Source: Microbacterium sp. 2FI
GTDB lineage: Bacteria; Actinomycetota; Actinomycetes; Actinomycetales; Microbacteriaceae
Direction of reading: 5' to 3'
NCBI RefSeq assembly: GCF_005502885.1
Contig: NZ_SCMR01000007.1
Location: 1 to 64,000, forward strand
Length of the DNA: 64,000 nucleotides
Shown piece by piece: positions 7,967 to 16,205 of this stretch. The notes under the pieces were generated by a model that saw nothing but the letters and a program-made list of their open reading frames with translations, was not told the DNA's origin and did no database searches. The translations under genes were made by a program, and so were the position numbers. Each line of letters begins with the position of its first letter. The stretch's first letter is position 1.

Positions 7967-8347
7967 GTGCCGGGTCAGGTGCTTGTCTCGAAGGTGGCCA
8001 ACGCGCTGATGGAGGACGTCTCGGCGCCGACCATCGGCGCGATGCCGATCATCGGGTCGGTCCTCGGCATGTTTCGCGCGGCGCTGGGCGGGCTCTGGGT
8101 CGGCGGGCGAGTCACGCTCACAACCACCACGGTCGACTTCTCGCCCAACGCGCTGAACCGATCCGTGCAGTCGGGCAGTCTCGACGTCAGCATCCCGCTC
8201 GCAGCGATCGAAGACCTCCGGGTTGTTCCGGGGCTTGTCACGAACATCGTGGTGATCACGACGGCTGACTCGGTGTTCAAGGTGCGCTGCTACGGTGCCC
8301 GACGCTTTGCGGCCGCGATCGACAGCGCGCGTCGCGCGGCTGCTTAG
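7967..8347 (+). CDS. Conserved hypothetical protein, possible PH/GRAM-like fold
   Basis: 126 residues from GTG 7967. A short hydrophobic stretch (about 24-45, GAMPIIGSVLGMFRAALGGLW) is followed by beta-strand-rich sequence (VTLTTTTVDFSP, IPLAAIEDLRVVPGLVTNIVVITTADSVFKVRCYGAR). The pattern is that of a small membrane-associated GRAM or PH-like domain. No catalytic residues are seen. It lies 10 bp downstream of the VOC gene. Confidence 0.6.
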   Translation: MPGQVLVSKVANALMEDVSAPTIGAMPIIGSVLGMFRAALGGLWVGGRVTLTTTTVDFSPNALNRSVQSGSLDVSIPLAAIEDLRVVPGLVTNIVVITTADSVFKVRCYGARRFAAAIDSARRAAA

Positions 8348-8355
8348 GCCGGCGG

Positions 8356-8604
8356 TCAACCGGCCGCGCTGTTTCGCTCTGCGGGCATGGCGCGGCGCCC
8401 GATGGCGAGCCAGGCGACAGGCCCCGCGACCGGAACGAAGAGGATGACGAGCGTCCAGACGAGCGCGTGCGTCGCCGTGAGGCGCTTCGCGCTCCGGGCG
8501 AGGCTCACGAGCGCTGCGACGGCCAGCGCGATGACGAGCACCGCGACGATCGACCACGCGATGTCGTAGCCGGCCGGGATCAGGGGATTGCCTGCATCGA
8601 TCAC
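8356..8604 (-). CDS. Small membrane protein with PLDc_N domain
   Basis: 82 residues: two transmembrane helices (about 14-35 and 47-67) and the motif WTLVILFVPVAGPVAWLAIGRR, typical of the phospholipase D N-terminal (PLDc_N) domain also found alone as a membrane anchor. No HKD catalytic motif is present. On the minus strand a TACGCT box lies 6 nt before the GTG, consistent with a leaderless transcript. Confidence 0.75.
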   Translation of the reverse strand: MIDAGNPLIPAGYDIAWSIVAVLVIALAVAALVSLARSAKRLTATHALVWTLVILFVPVAGPVAWLAIGRRAMPAERNSAAG

Positions 8605-8640
8605 CCCTACAGCGTAGTGAGCGGCGAGCGGATGCCGACC

Positions 8641-9246
8641 TCACTCCATCCGGCGATAGCGAATGTGGGTCGCGAGCAGCGAATGCAGCACCTCGACGGG
8701 TTCGAACCCGAAGGCTTCGCCGCCGTCGAAGATCCCCTCGCCCGACCCGAGGAGCACTGGGGCGATGTCGAGGGTGAGTTCGTCGATCACTCCGGCAGCG
8801 AGTGCCTGGCGCACGGTCGAGGCGCCTCCGGCGATGTCGACGCCGCGGTCGCCGGCTGCCTCGCGTGCCCGTGCGTAGGCGGAGTCGAAGCCGTCGGTGA
8901 TGAAGTGGAAGGTCGTGCCGCCCTCCATCTCGATCGGCTCGTGGGAGTGATGCGTGAGGACGAACACCGGTGCGTGGTACGGCGGCTCGGGCCCCCACCA
9001 CCCGCGCCAGTCGTCGTCCCACTCGCCGCGGATCGGGCCGAACATGTTGCGGCCCATCACATACGCGCCGCGCGGGCGCATCAGCCAGCTCGCCGCGACC
9101 TCGTCGGCCTCGTTGGCGCGCGGGTCGCCGATGTGCCAGCGATGAACCTCGATGCCGCGCTTGCCGAGGGGGTCGTCGAGGCTCTGATCCGCTCCGGCGA
9201 CGAAGCCGTCGAGCGAGATCGACATGTGGCAGGTGGTGTCGGGCAT
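8641..9246 (-). CDS. RibD C-terminal / dihydrofolate-reductase-like protein
   Basis: 201 residues. The N-terminal strand MPDTTCHMSISLDGFVAGADQS and the motifs AYVMGRNMFGP, FHFITDGFDSAYARAREAAG, GVDIAGGASTVRQALAAG and LDIAPVLLGSGEGIF are those of the stand-alone RibD_C family. Members are NADPH-dependent reductases with a DHFR fold whose substrates are mostly unknown. An AAGGGG sequence precedes the start. It is convergent with nothing and stands alone. Confidence 0.88.
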   Translation of the reverse strand: MPDTTCHMSISLDGFVAGADQSLDDPLGKRGIEVHRWHIGDPRANEADEVAASWLMRPRGAYVMGRNMFGPIRGEWDDDWRGWWGPEPPYHAPVFVLTHHSHEPIEMEGGTTFHFITDGFDSAYARAREAAGDRGVDIAGGASTVRQALAAGVIDELTLDIAPVLLGSGEGIFDGGEAFGFEPVEVLHSLLATHIRYRRME

Positions 9247-9374
9247 CCGCTGACCCCTTCGACGGTGGGTGGCAAGGCAGGCAGTGCCCGCAATCTACCC
9301 GAGGGTGGAGGATGGAGCGCGGCCGGCACCGCCCGGGTGCCCGCCGAACCCATCGCCGGAGAGCGAGCATCACC

Positions 9375-10091
9375 ATGATCAGCAGGTTCGAAGAGCTCGA
9401 CTGGCAGGAGACGCCGATGGGCGAGTTGACGCTCCGGCGGCGCGCCGACCCCGCGACGGGCGAGCTCATCTACGAGGTGAAGCTCAAGGACGAGTACCTC
9501 ATGTCGAGCCTGTTCACCGTCGCCGAGGAGGCTCTCGCGACCCTGGGCCTCGCCGCAGCACCGGGCGATGCTCTCGACGTGGTCGTCGGAGGCTTGGGCC
9601 TCGGCTATACGGCAGTGACCGCGCTCCGAGACGACCGGGTTCGACGGCTCGACGTGATCGATGCCCTGCCCGCGGTGATCGGGTGGCATGAGCGAGAGCT
9701 GCTTCCGGTGTCGGCCGAGCTGGTGCGTGACACGCGCACGACCCTGATCCACGACGACTTCTTCGCCGTGATGCGGCGGGCACCGGCATCCGACCACGAG
9801 CGATATGACGCCATCCTGCTCGACGTCGATCACTCTCCGCGCCACACCCTCGATCCGAGCCACGCCGACCTGTATACGGTGGCCGGCCTCGAATCCCTCA
9901 CACGGCATATGTCCGACCGTGGCGTCTTCGCGCTGTGGTCGGACGACCCGCCCGACGCCGAGTTCATGACCACGCTCGCTGCCGTCTTCACCGACACCAC
10001 CGCGCACGTGGTCGACTTCGACAATCGCCTCACCGGCGGCACGTCGTCGAACACGGTGTACGTCGCGACGGGTTTGCCGGCGACACGGTGA
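9375..10091 (+). CDS. Spermidine synthase-like methyltransferase-fold protein
   Basis: 238 residues from ATG 9375, which has GGAGAG upstream. The Rossmann motif VVVGGLGLGYTAVTAL, DVIDALPAVIGWH and YDAILLDVDHSPRH match the spermidine-synthase-like (PABS) family. The usual spermidine synthase gatekeeping loop DGxxQ is not evident, so polyamine synthesis is not assured. Family members in Actinobacteria are often annotated spermidine synthase without evidence. Confidence 0.75.
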   Translation: MISRFEELDWQETPMGELTLRRRADPATGELIYEVKLKDEYLMSSLFTVAEEALATLGLAAAPGDALDVVVGGLGLGYTAVTALRDDRVRRLDVIDALPAVIGWHERELLPVSAELVRDTRTTLIHDDFFAVMRRAPASDHERYDAILLDVDHSPRHTLDPSHADLYTVAGLESLTRHMSDRGVFALWSDDPPDAEFMTTLAAVFTDTTAHVVDFDNRLTGGTSSNTVYVATGLPATR

Positions 10092-10216
10092 CCGCCGTGC
10101 GTGGATCGCGGCACACAGCGTCTCCGCAGTGAGTACCGCTACCGTCGTAATCGGTGCGCCTGGGGGTTGCACCCCTCCGATGCGGAGCACGCATCATTCC
10201 CAGCCTGGAGCGACGC

Positions 10217-13051
10217 TTGTCCACATCTCTTCGAGCGCGCATCGGCGCGCTCATTTCTGCCACCATCTTGGTCGGACTTTTCGCGCCGATGATCGTTGCG
10301 GCACCTGCGAATGCCGATGAGACCGAACTGGCCACGGGCGGAATCACCGGTAGCGTCAGCGACGTCATTGCAACGCCGCTCGCAGATGCCGAGGTCGAAC
10401 TCTTCGTCCTGGTCGACGGCGCTTGGGCACCCGAGCCGACCGCCGAGGTCACGACCGATGCACACGGCGACTTCGTCTTCGCGGCCGTCGCCGACGGCAC
10501 CTACGCGGTGCGCGCCGCCGAGGCCGACGAGTTCTCCGCCTTCGTTCCGACGTGGTACCCGTCCAGCGATGTGATGCCGGACGTGGACGCAGCCAGTCTC
10601 GTCGTCGTCGAGTCCGCGCCGGTCGACGGTATCGACATCGTGCTCGTTCCGAGCATGATCGAGGCGACGAGCGCCCCACAGGTCACCGGCTCAGCCCGGG
10701 TGGGCTCGAAACTGACCCACACCGACGGTGAGTGGAGCGTGACCGGCCTGTCGTTCACGCGGCAATGGTTCCGCGGCGCCGAGGTCATCGGCGGCGCGAC
10801 CGGAGTCGACTATTCCATCGTCGCCGACGACCTCGGCCGTACCATCTCCGTTGCCGTCACTGCACACCGCGAAGGCTTCAGCTCAACCACCGCGTCATCC
10901 GCAGCCACGAGCGAAGTCGCCGTGGGCGAGATCGCAACCGCGGTCCCGACCATCAGCGGAACTCTCGCAGTGGGTGCGACTCTGACCGCGAAGCTCGGCA
11001 TCTGGACCAGTGGCACGACGATTGCCTACGAGTGGCTGCGTGATGGCTCAGCGATCAGTGGCGCGACCGCCAGCGTGTACAAGCTCACCACATCCGACGT
11101 CGGCAAGGCGATCTCTGTCCGCGTGCGCGGAACGAAGGCCGGCTACGCCCCTGTGGTGAAGACCTCTGCGCCGTCTGCGAAGGTGGCGATCGCCGCGACT
11201 CCTAAGGTGACGGGAACGTACGCCGTCGGAGAGACGCTGACGGCGGCCGCCGGCACCTGGACGAGCGGGACCACGTTCAGGTACCAGTGGCTGCGCGATG
11301 GCAGCGCAATCGCCGGTGCCACGACGAGCACGTACCAGCTTGCATCCGCCGACAACGGCAAGACGATCACGGTTCAGGTCACCGGATCCAAGAGCGGTTA
11401 CGCGACGATCGCGCGCGCATCCGCCGCGTCGGCCAAGGCGGTCACCGCCGCCACGCCGAAGGTCTCGGGAGTCGTCGCCGTCGGTCAGACGCTGACCGCA
11501 ACATCAGGCACCTGGACCGCGGGCACGACGCTCGCCTACCAGTGGCTGCGCGATGGGCGGGCCATCTCGAGCGCGACGAAGAGCACCTACGCGATCGCGG
11601 CCACCGACGCCGGCACAGCGATCAGCGTGAAGGTCACTGGCACCCAACCGGGTTTCGCGACGATCACCAAGACATCCATCGCCACCGGCAAGGTGCAGAT
11701 TGCACCGACGCCTACGATCTCGGGCTCGATGGTGGTCGGTACGACGCTCACGGCAAAGGCCGGCGCGTGGACTAGTGGCGCGACGCTCTCCTACGCCTGG
11801 CTGCGCGACGGCGCCGCAATCTCCGGGGCGACGAGCAGCACCTACGCATTGACGACGAGTGACTCGGGCAAGCTCATCACCGTCAAAGTCACGGGCAGGA
11901 AGTCGGGGTTCGCGACAGTCTGGCGAATCTCGGCGAACACGACGAAGACGATGCGCGCGTCGACACCGACCATCTCGGGTGTGGTCAAGGTCGCTTCGAC
12001 TTTGACCGCGAATCCCGGCACGTGGACTACAGGCACGGAGTTCAGCTACACATGGCTGCGGAACGGAACCTCGATCACCGGCGCGACCGGCGCCACGTAC
12101 AAGCTCACCGCGAGTGACCGCGGCGCGCAGATCACCGTCAAGGTCACGGGGAGGAAGTCCGGCCACACACCGGTGACCCGCACGTCCGCCAAGACGGCGG
12201 CTGTTGCGGCCGGCACCTTGACCGCCGCCACGCCGACCATCTCCGGCACGAAGCGAGTCGGAAACACCCTCACGGCGATTCCCGGCACTTGGGGACCATC
12301 AGTCGTCACGCTGAAGTACCAGTGGTATCGCAGCGGCGCAGCCATCAGTGGCGCCACGAGCACGACGCACAAGCTCGTCTCCGCTGATATCGGCAAGACG
12401 ATGAGCGTGAAGGTCACGGGATCGAAGACCGGCTACACGACCACGAGCAAGACCAGCGCGGCAACCGGCCCGATCGCCGACGCCAGTTGGTACGCGAAGA
12501 AGTTCGGCACATTCACCGCCAAGACGTTCTCGGGCTACGGCGACGATGTCATCACTGTTCCGGCAAACATGTCGACGGGGATCATGTCGGCGAGCTTCGT
12601 GGGCGACGGCAACTTCATCGTGTGGTCCCTCGACGCCTCCTACGACAGCCAGAACCTGTTGTTCAACGAGATCTCCTATGGAACCGAGTTCACTGGCGCA
12701 ACCGTCTACGGGAAGGCGGACGGGTACTACGGCGAGGCGACCTCGTACTTCGAGATCACCGCGGACGGTGCATGGACCGTGACCCTCTCGTCGATCGACT
12801 CGGCCGCACAGCTCCCTGCATCAGGGTCCGGATCTGGCGTATACAAGTACGACGGTGCTGCGACAAGCATCGAGCTCGGGTATTTCGGGGACAGCAACTT
12901 CATCGTTTGGCAGTACTTCGACGGCACCTACGGCTATGACGCGGACCTCATCGTGAACGAGATCGGCGCCGTGTCCGGCAGGTATGCGTTCAACCGCGGA
13001 CCGTCGCTCGTCGTGATCACGGCTGACGGCGGTTGGTACGCCGTCCGCTGA
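10217..13051 (+). CDS. Secreted repeat-rich surface protein with seven Ig-like repeats
   Basis: About 944 residues from TTG 10217, chosen because GGAG precedes it and a good signal peptide (SLRARIGALISATILVGLFA...APANA) follows at once; an upstream GTG would leave the signal internal. Next comes a carboxypeptidase-like beta domain (GSVSDVIATPLADAEVELFV, about 30-140), then seven repeats of roughly 86 residues with the pattern TPTISGxxxVGxTLTA, YxWLRDGxxISGAT and VKVTGxKSGY. The C-terminal domain (about 760-944) itself has two related halves marked by GDGNFIVWSLD and GDSNFIVWQYFD. No sortase motif is present. Probably an adhesin or wall protein released by Sec. Confidence 0.8.
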   Translation: MSTSLRARIGALISATILVGLFAPMIVAAPANADETELATGGITGSVSDVIATPLADAEVELFVLVDGAWAPEPTAEVTTDAHGDFVFAAVADGTYAVRAAEADEFSAFVPTWYPSSDVMPDVDAASLVVVESAPVDGIDIVLVPSMIEATSAPQVTGSARVGSKLTHTDGEWSVTGLSFTRQWFRGAEVIGGATGVDYSIVADDLGRTISVAVTAHREGFSSTTASSAATSEVAVGEIATAVPTISGTLAVGATLTAKLGIWTSGTTIAYEWLRDGSAISGATASVYKLTTSDVGKAISVRVRGTKAGYAPVVKTSAPSAKVAIAATPKVTGTYAVGETLTAAAGTWTSGTTFRYQWLRDGSAIAGATTSTYQLASADNGKTITVQVTGSKSGYATIARASAASAKAVTAATPKVSGVVAVGQTLTATSGTWTAGTTLAYQWLRDGRAISSATKSTYAIAATDAGTAISVKVTGTQPGFATITKTSIATGKVQIAPTPTISGSMVVGTTLTAKAGAWTSGATLSYAWLRDGAAISGATSSTYALTTSDSGKLITVKVTGRKSGFATVWRISANTTKTMRASTPTISGVVKVASTLTANPGTWTTGTEFSYTWLRNGTSITGATGATYKLTASDRGAQITVKVTGRKSGHTPVTRTSAKTAAVAAGTLTAATPTISGTKRVGNTLTAIPGTWGPSVVTLKYQWYRSGAAISGATSTTHKLVSADIGKTMSVKVTGSKTGYTTTSKTSAATGPIADASWYAKKFGTFTAKTFSGYGDDVITVPANMSTGIMSASFVGDGNFIVWSLDASYDSQNLLFNEISYGTEFTGATVYGKADGYYGEATSYFEITADGAWTVTLSSIDSAAQLPASGSGSGVYKYDGAATSIELGYFGDSNFIVWQYFDGTYGYDADLIVNEIGAVSGRYAFNRGPSLVVITADGGWYAVR

Positions 13052-13064
13052 CGCATCGCTCGGG

Positions 13065-13092
13065 CGGATGCCGGGCGTAGACCCGGCGTCCG
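13065..13092. terminator. Hairpin terminator after the repeat protein
   Basis: CGGATGCCGGG (13065-13075) pairs with CCCGGCGTCCG (13082-13092) over 11 bp with one G-U pair and a 6-nt loop. It lies 14 bp beyond the stop codon. Confidence 0.6.
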
Positions 13093-13124
13093 CTCCTTCG
13101 ATCGCCACCGCATCACGGCTCGTT

Positions 13125-13130
13125 TAGTCT
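13125..13130 (+). promoter_or_regulatory. -10 box of leaderless arr transcript
   Basis: TAGTCT is followed by six bases and then the GTG start at 13137, with no Shine-Dalgarno sequence. Confidence 0.5.
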
Positions 13131-13136
13131 GTCGGC

Positions 13137-13547
13137 GTGAGTCAACCACTCGACGAGGGTCCCTTCTTTCACGGCACGAAGGCCGATCTGCGGGTCGGTG
13201 ACCTGTTGAGGGCGGGGTTCAGGTCGAACTACCGTCCCGAAGTGGTGATGAACCACATTTATTTCACCGCCCTGCCCGACGGCGCCGGTCTGGCGGCCGA
13301 ACTCGCGCCGGGCGACGCCGAGCCGCGGGTCTACCTGGTCGAGCCGACCGGTCCGTTCGAGAACGACCCCAACGTGACTGACAAGAAGTTCCCCGGCAAC
13401 CCCACGCGCTCATACCGCAGCACGGCCCCGATCCGTGTCGTCGGAGAGAAGACCGACTGGACGCGACTGACGCCGGAGGCGCTGCAGGTGTGGCAGGACC
13501 GCCTGGCGGAACTCCGCGCCGATGACCGCGGCGAGATCATCAACTGA
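13137..13547 (+). CDS. arr: NAD+-rifampin ADP-ribosyltransferase Arr
   Basis: 136 residues, full length for the family. Diagnostic stretches are FFHGTKADLRVGDLL, AGFRSNYRPEVVMNHIYFTA, EPTGPFENDPNVTDKKFPGN and PTRSYRS. Arr transfers ADP-ribose from NAD+ to the rifamycin ansa-bridge hydroxyl, inactivating the drug in the cytoplasm. It is a lone chromosomal gene with no integron or transposon signs nearby, as in other environmental Actinobacteria, so it looks intrinsic. The start is a GTG with a TAGTCT box 6 nt upstream. Confidence 0.95.
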   Translation: MSQPLDEGPFFHGTKADLRVGDLLRAGFRSNYRPEVVMNHIYFTALPDGAGLAAELAPGDAEPRVYLVEPTGPFENDPNVTDKKFPGNPTRSYRSTAPIRVVGEKTDWTRLTPEALQVWQDRLAELRADDRGEIIN

Positions 13548-13548
13548 G

Positions 13549-13947
13549 TCAGTCGTCGGTTGGCGTCGACCGCTCCGCTGACCAGCCTGACCAGTCGCGC
13601 GCGTCGACGACACAGAAGCGATTGCCCTCGGGATCCTCCATGATCACGTAGTCGGCGTCCGCCGGCTGTTTGTCCCAGTGCACTTCGCGGGCGCCGAGCG
13701 CCGTGAGGCGGCTCACTTCTGCGGCCTGGTCGTCGGCGTACAGATCGAGGTGGATGCGCGGGGGCAGCATGCGCGGCGACGGGACCGCGTCGAGCGAGAC
13801 CTGGGGCCCGACACCGTTGCGGGGCCGGAGCATCACGAAGTCGTCGCTGCCCGAAGGCCGGACGTCGTACCGGAGCGCCGCAGTCCAGAAGTCCGCCTGC
13901 CGCTGAAGGTCGTCGACGCGGATCACGATCGAGCCCACGATGAGCAT
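13549..13947 (-). CDS. VOC-family (glyoxalase-like) protein
   Basis: 132 residues with VGSIVIRVDDLQRQADFWTAAL at the N-terminus, a second half starting at PPRIHLDLYADDQAAEVSRL, and the closing VIMEDPEGNRFCVVDA. This is the glyoxalase/dioxygenase fold with His and Glu metal-ligand candidates in the second half (HLDLYA, MEDPEGN). The substrate is unknown. The stop lies 1 bp from the arr stop, a tight convergent arrangement. A TAGAGT box precedes the ATG by 6 nt, so the transcript is probably leaderless. Confidence 0.85.
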   Translation of the reverse strand: MLIVGSIVIRVDDLQRQADFWTAALRYDVRPSGSDDFVMLRPRNGVGPQVSLDAVPSPRMLPPRIHLDLYADDQAAEVSRLTALGAREVHWDKQPADADYVIMEDPEGNRFCVVDARDWSGWSAERSTPTDD

Positions 13948-13992
13948 GGCTGGACTCTACGTCGGCGGTGCCGCGCACACAATCGGTGCAGC

Positions 13993-15333
13993 TCAGAAGG
14001 GCGGCGGATCGCCGCCGTAGTCGGCAGGTGGGCGCGGCGTCGCGGACTCATATGCGTCCGACGGCACGAATTGCACGGCGGCGGGTGGCTTGTCGACATA
14101 GGGGCGCCCGGTTGGACTCGTCCATTCGAGGATGCCGTTCTCGAGCTGCCGCACCGTCCACGCGGTCGCGTGCTTGACGGTGTGATGGCGGCGGCAGAGG
14201 TGGGCGAGATTCTCGTGGCACGTGGGTCCGCCGTACGCGGCGTCGACCGTGTGATCGACGTCGCAGCGCCACGGGCGCTGGATGCACCCGGGGAATCGGC
14301 AGCGCTCGTCGCGCACTCCCAGGAACCGGCGCAGCTCGGCGCTCGGGTGGTAGCGGTCGACGGCGAGCGGCACCCCGGTGTGCGGGTGGGTCATCACGCG
14401 ATCCCATCCGGGGGCGTCAGCAGCGAGTCGGGCGGCGGTCTCGCGATCGATCGGGCCGTAGCCGGCGAGCAATGCGGGCTCATCGCCGATGCCCGCCGCG
14501 GTGAGCACGGGCACGGTGATCTGCACGCGCCCCTGAATCGCGCCCAGCGCGTCGGCTCTGCCGTGACCGGTCGGAGCCGCCGTGAGAAGCATGTCGACCA
14601 GGATGTCGGCGCGGAGCTCGGCCAGCGTCCGCGGATCCTCGAGCCGCTCGGCTTCGGCGTCGGCATCCTGCTCATCGCCGCCATCGCGAACTTCGTACGC
14701 CATCTGGGTGAGGCGATCCAGGATCGCGTAGGCGTGAGCGGCCGGCACGTCGGCGAGAAGGCGCCCCATGCTGTCGCCCAGATCGATGACGCGCACCTGA
14801 CGGCCGTCACGCGCCCGGCGCTGCAGCTCTGCGACGGTCTCGGGATCGAGGCGCGCCGCGACGATGCGCGCGATCGCGCGCAGCCGCGTAGGGGTCTCGA
14901 ATCCGGCGGCCTCGAGCACCACATGCTCGTACTGCGCGCGCACGTCGGGGTCGCCGATGCTGATGCCGGCGTCGATGATCGCCGAGACGTGCGCGGCGTC
15001 GATCCGCCCGCCCTCGAACGCGGCGAGAGTCGCCGGAAACGATCGGGTGAGGGAGGATGCCGAGGCCATCCGGGCCTGCACGCTGCGATCGCTCAGCCGC
15101 ATCGCAGCGCCGAGCTCGCTCGTGACCTCGCGCAGCGCGAGGTCGGTGTCCCACCGCTTACCCGATGCTCGTCGTGACGCGGTGCGCTCCAGCACCAGTT
15201 CGCCGGCCTCGGCGAGGAGCGCCGCTTCCTGCGCCTGCAGGCGGGCGATCTGAGCGCGCGTGTCGACGACACCGGTCACGACGCGATCGAGCGCGCTCCA
15301 GGTTCCTGGTGAGTCGATCGGCATGTGCCCCAT
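13993..15333 (-). CDS. DUF222 / HNH endonuclease domain protein
   Basis: 446 residues. The N-terminal two thirds is DUF222 (alpha-helical, starting about residue 10); the C-terminal HNH domain has CRFPGCIQRPWRCDVDHTVD and NLAHLCRRHHTVKH, that is Cys pairs and the D-H...N...H core. These proteins are abundant in high-GC Actinobacteria, often in many copies per genome, and their target is unknown. The ATG at 15333 is preceded by AGGAG. The family frequently surrounds mobile DNA, but no other mobile gene is seen here. Confidence 0.9.
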   Translation of the reverse strand: MGHMPIDSPGTWSALDRVVTGVVDTRAQIARLQAQEAALLAEAGELVLERTASRRASGKRWDTDLALREVTSELGAAMRLSDRSVQARMASASSLTRSFPATLAAFEGGRIDAAHVSAIIDAGISIGDPDVRAQYEHVVLEAAGFETPTRLRAIARIVAARLDPETVAELQRRARDGRQVRVIDLGDSMGRLLADVPAAHAYAILDRLTQMAYEVRDGGDEQDADAEAERLEDPRTLAELRADILVDMLLTAAPTGHGRADALGAIQGRVQITVPVLTAAGIGDEPALLAGYGPIDRETAARLAADAPGWDRVMTHPHTGVPLAVDRYHPSAELRRFLGVRDERCRFPGCIQRPWRCDVDHTVDAAYGGPTCHENLAHLCRRHHTVKHATAWTVRQLENGILEWTSPTGRPYVDKPPAAVQFVPSDAYESATPRPPADYGGDPPPF

Positions 15334-15519
15334 GAGTGCTCCTGAGAGAACGACACCACGACGGGCGTCGACCGGTCTCGCGTGGGCACGTACGCGGGAT
15401 CTGCTGAGGACTTCAGTCTAGCATGAACTAACGACACTGGAGTCATCAATCGCGCCGAGAACGGCATTCAGTTTAGAAACTAAATCCGCACCCGACCGAC
15501 CGAAGAAGCGGAGAACTCG

Positions 15520-15972
15520 TCAACCCGCCGCCTTCTCGACGAGCTCGGTGATCCGCTTCTTCGTCGCCGGGGTGAACGCGACCAGCGCGAACGCGGTGCT
15601 CCACATGTCGCCGTCGTCGAGGGCAGCGGCGCCTTCGAACCCGAGCGTCGAATAGCGGGCCTTGAACTTCGTCGCGGGCTGGAAGAACAGCACGATCTTG
15701 CCGTCGGCGTTCGCCCACGCAGGCATGCTGTAGTAGGTCTTCGGGAAGAGTTCGGGGGCGACCTCGGAGACGATCGCGTGGATTCCCTCGGCCAGCTCCT
15801 TCTCGTCCGGAGTCATCGCGGCGATGGCCTCGAGGAGGGCCTTCTCGCCCGCTGCGCGACTCTTGCCGGCTTTCGCCTCGGCCCGCAGCTCCTTCGCGCG
15901 CTCCTTCACGGCATTCCGTTCGTCCTGAGACAGACCTTCGGATGCCGGGCTCTTCTTCGATTCGGTGCTCAT
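15520..15972 (-). CDS. DUF1801-family protein (YdhG-like)
   Basis: 150 residues from the ATG at 15972, chosen for its AAGGAG site; a longer frame adds an Arg-rich unconserved leader. A Lys/Glu-rich N-terminal helix (NAVKERAKELRAEAKAGKS) precedes the DUF1801 core: YSMPAWANADGKIVLFFQPATKFKAR and STLGFEGAAALDDGDMW. Members have a small alpha/beta fold related to frataxin or iron-binding proteins in some annotations; the function is unknown. Confidence 0.8.
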   Translation of the reverse strand: MSTESKKSPASEGLSQDERNAVKERAKELRAEAKAGKSRAAGEKALLEAIAAMTPDEKELAEGIHAIVSEVAPELFPKTYYSMPAWANADGKIVLFFQPATKFKARYSTLGFEGAAALDDGDMWSTAFALVAFTPATKKRITELVEKAAG

Positions 15973-16205
15973 GGTTCTCCTTCGACGTGTGGCGCGCGCC
16001 CGGAACCGGCCCGCTGCCCTCAACGCTACGCATCCATTCACGCCGATACTTCTCCGATCCTGACCGATCCGGCGGCTCTCCGACAGGGCTCATGCCACCT
16101 CGCGAATGCTCTTGTGCGGGTCGCGGGGCAGGTCTACAGTGACGCTCGCAAGTGGCTCGTTGTCCGCGCCGTTCGGGGGCGCGTCGAGCCACGAGGGGGA
16201 CCGGT

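Noticed and set aside
8695..8720. GGTTCGAACCC reminiscent of a tRNA T-loop
   Set aside because: It lies inside the RibD-like coding gene, and no acceptor stem or anticodon arm can be drawn around it.
13993..15333. HNH protein as sign of an integrated mobile element
   Set aside because: DUF222/HNH genes are normal in many copies in this lineage, and no integrase, att repeat or transposase is near.
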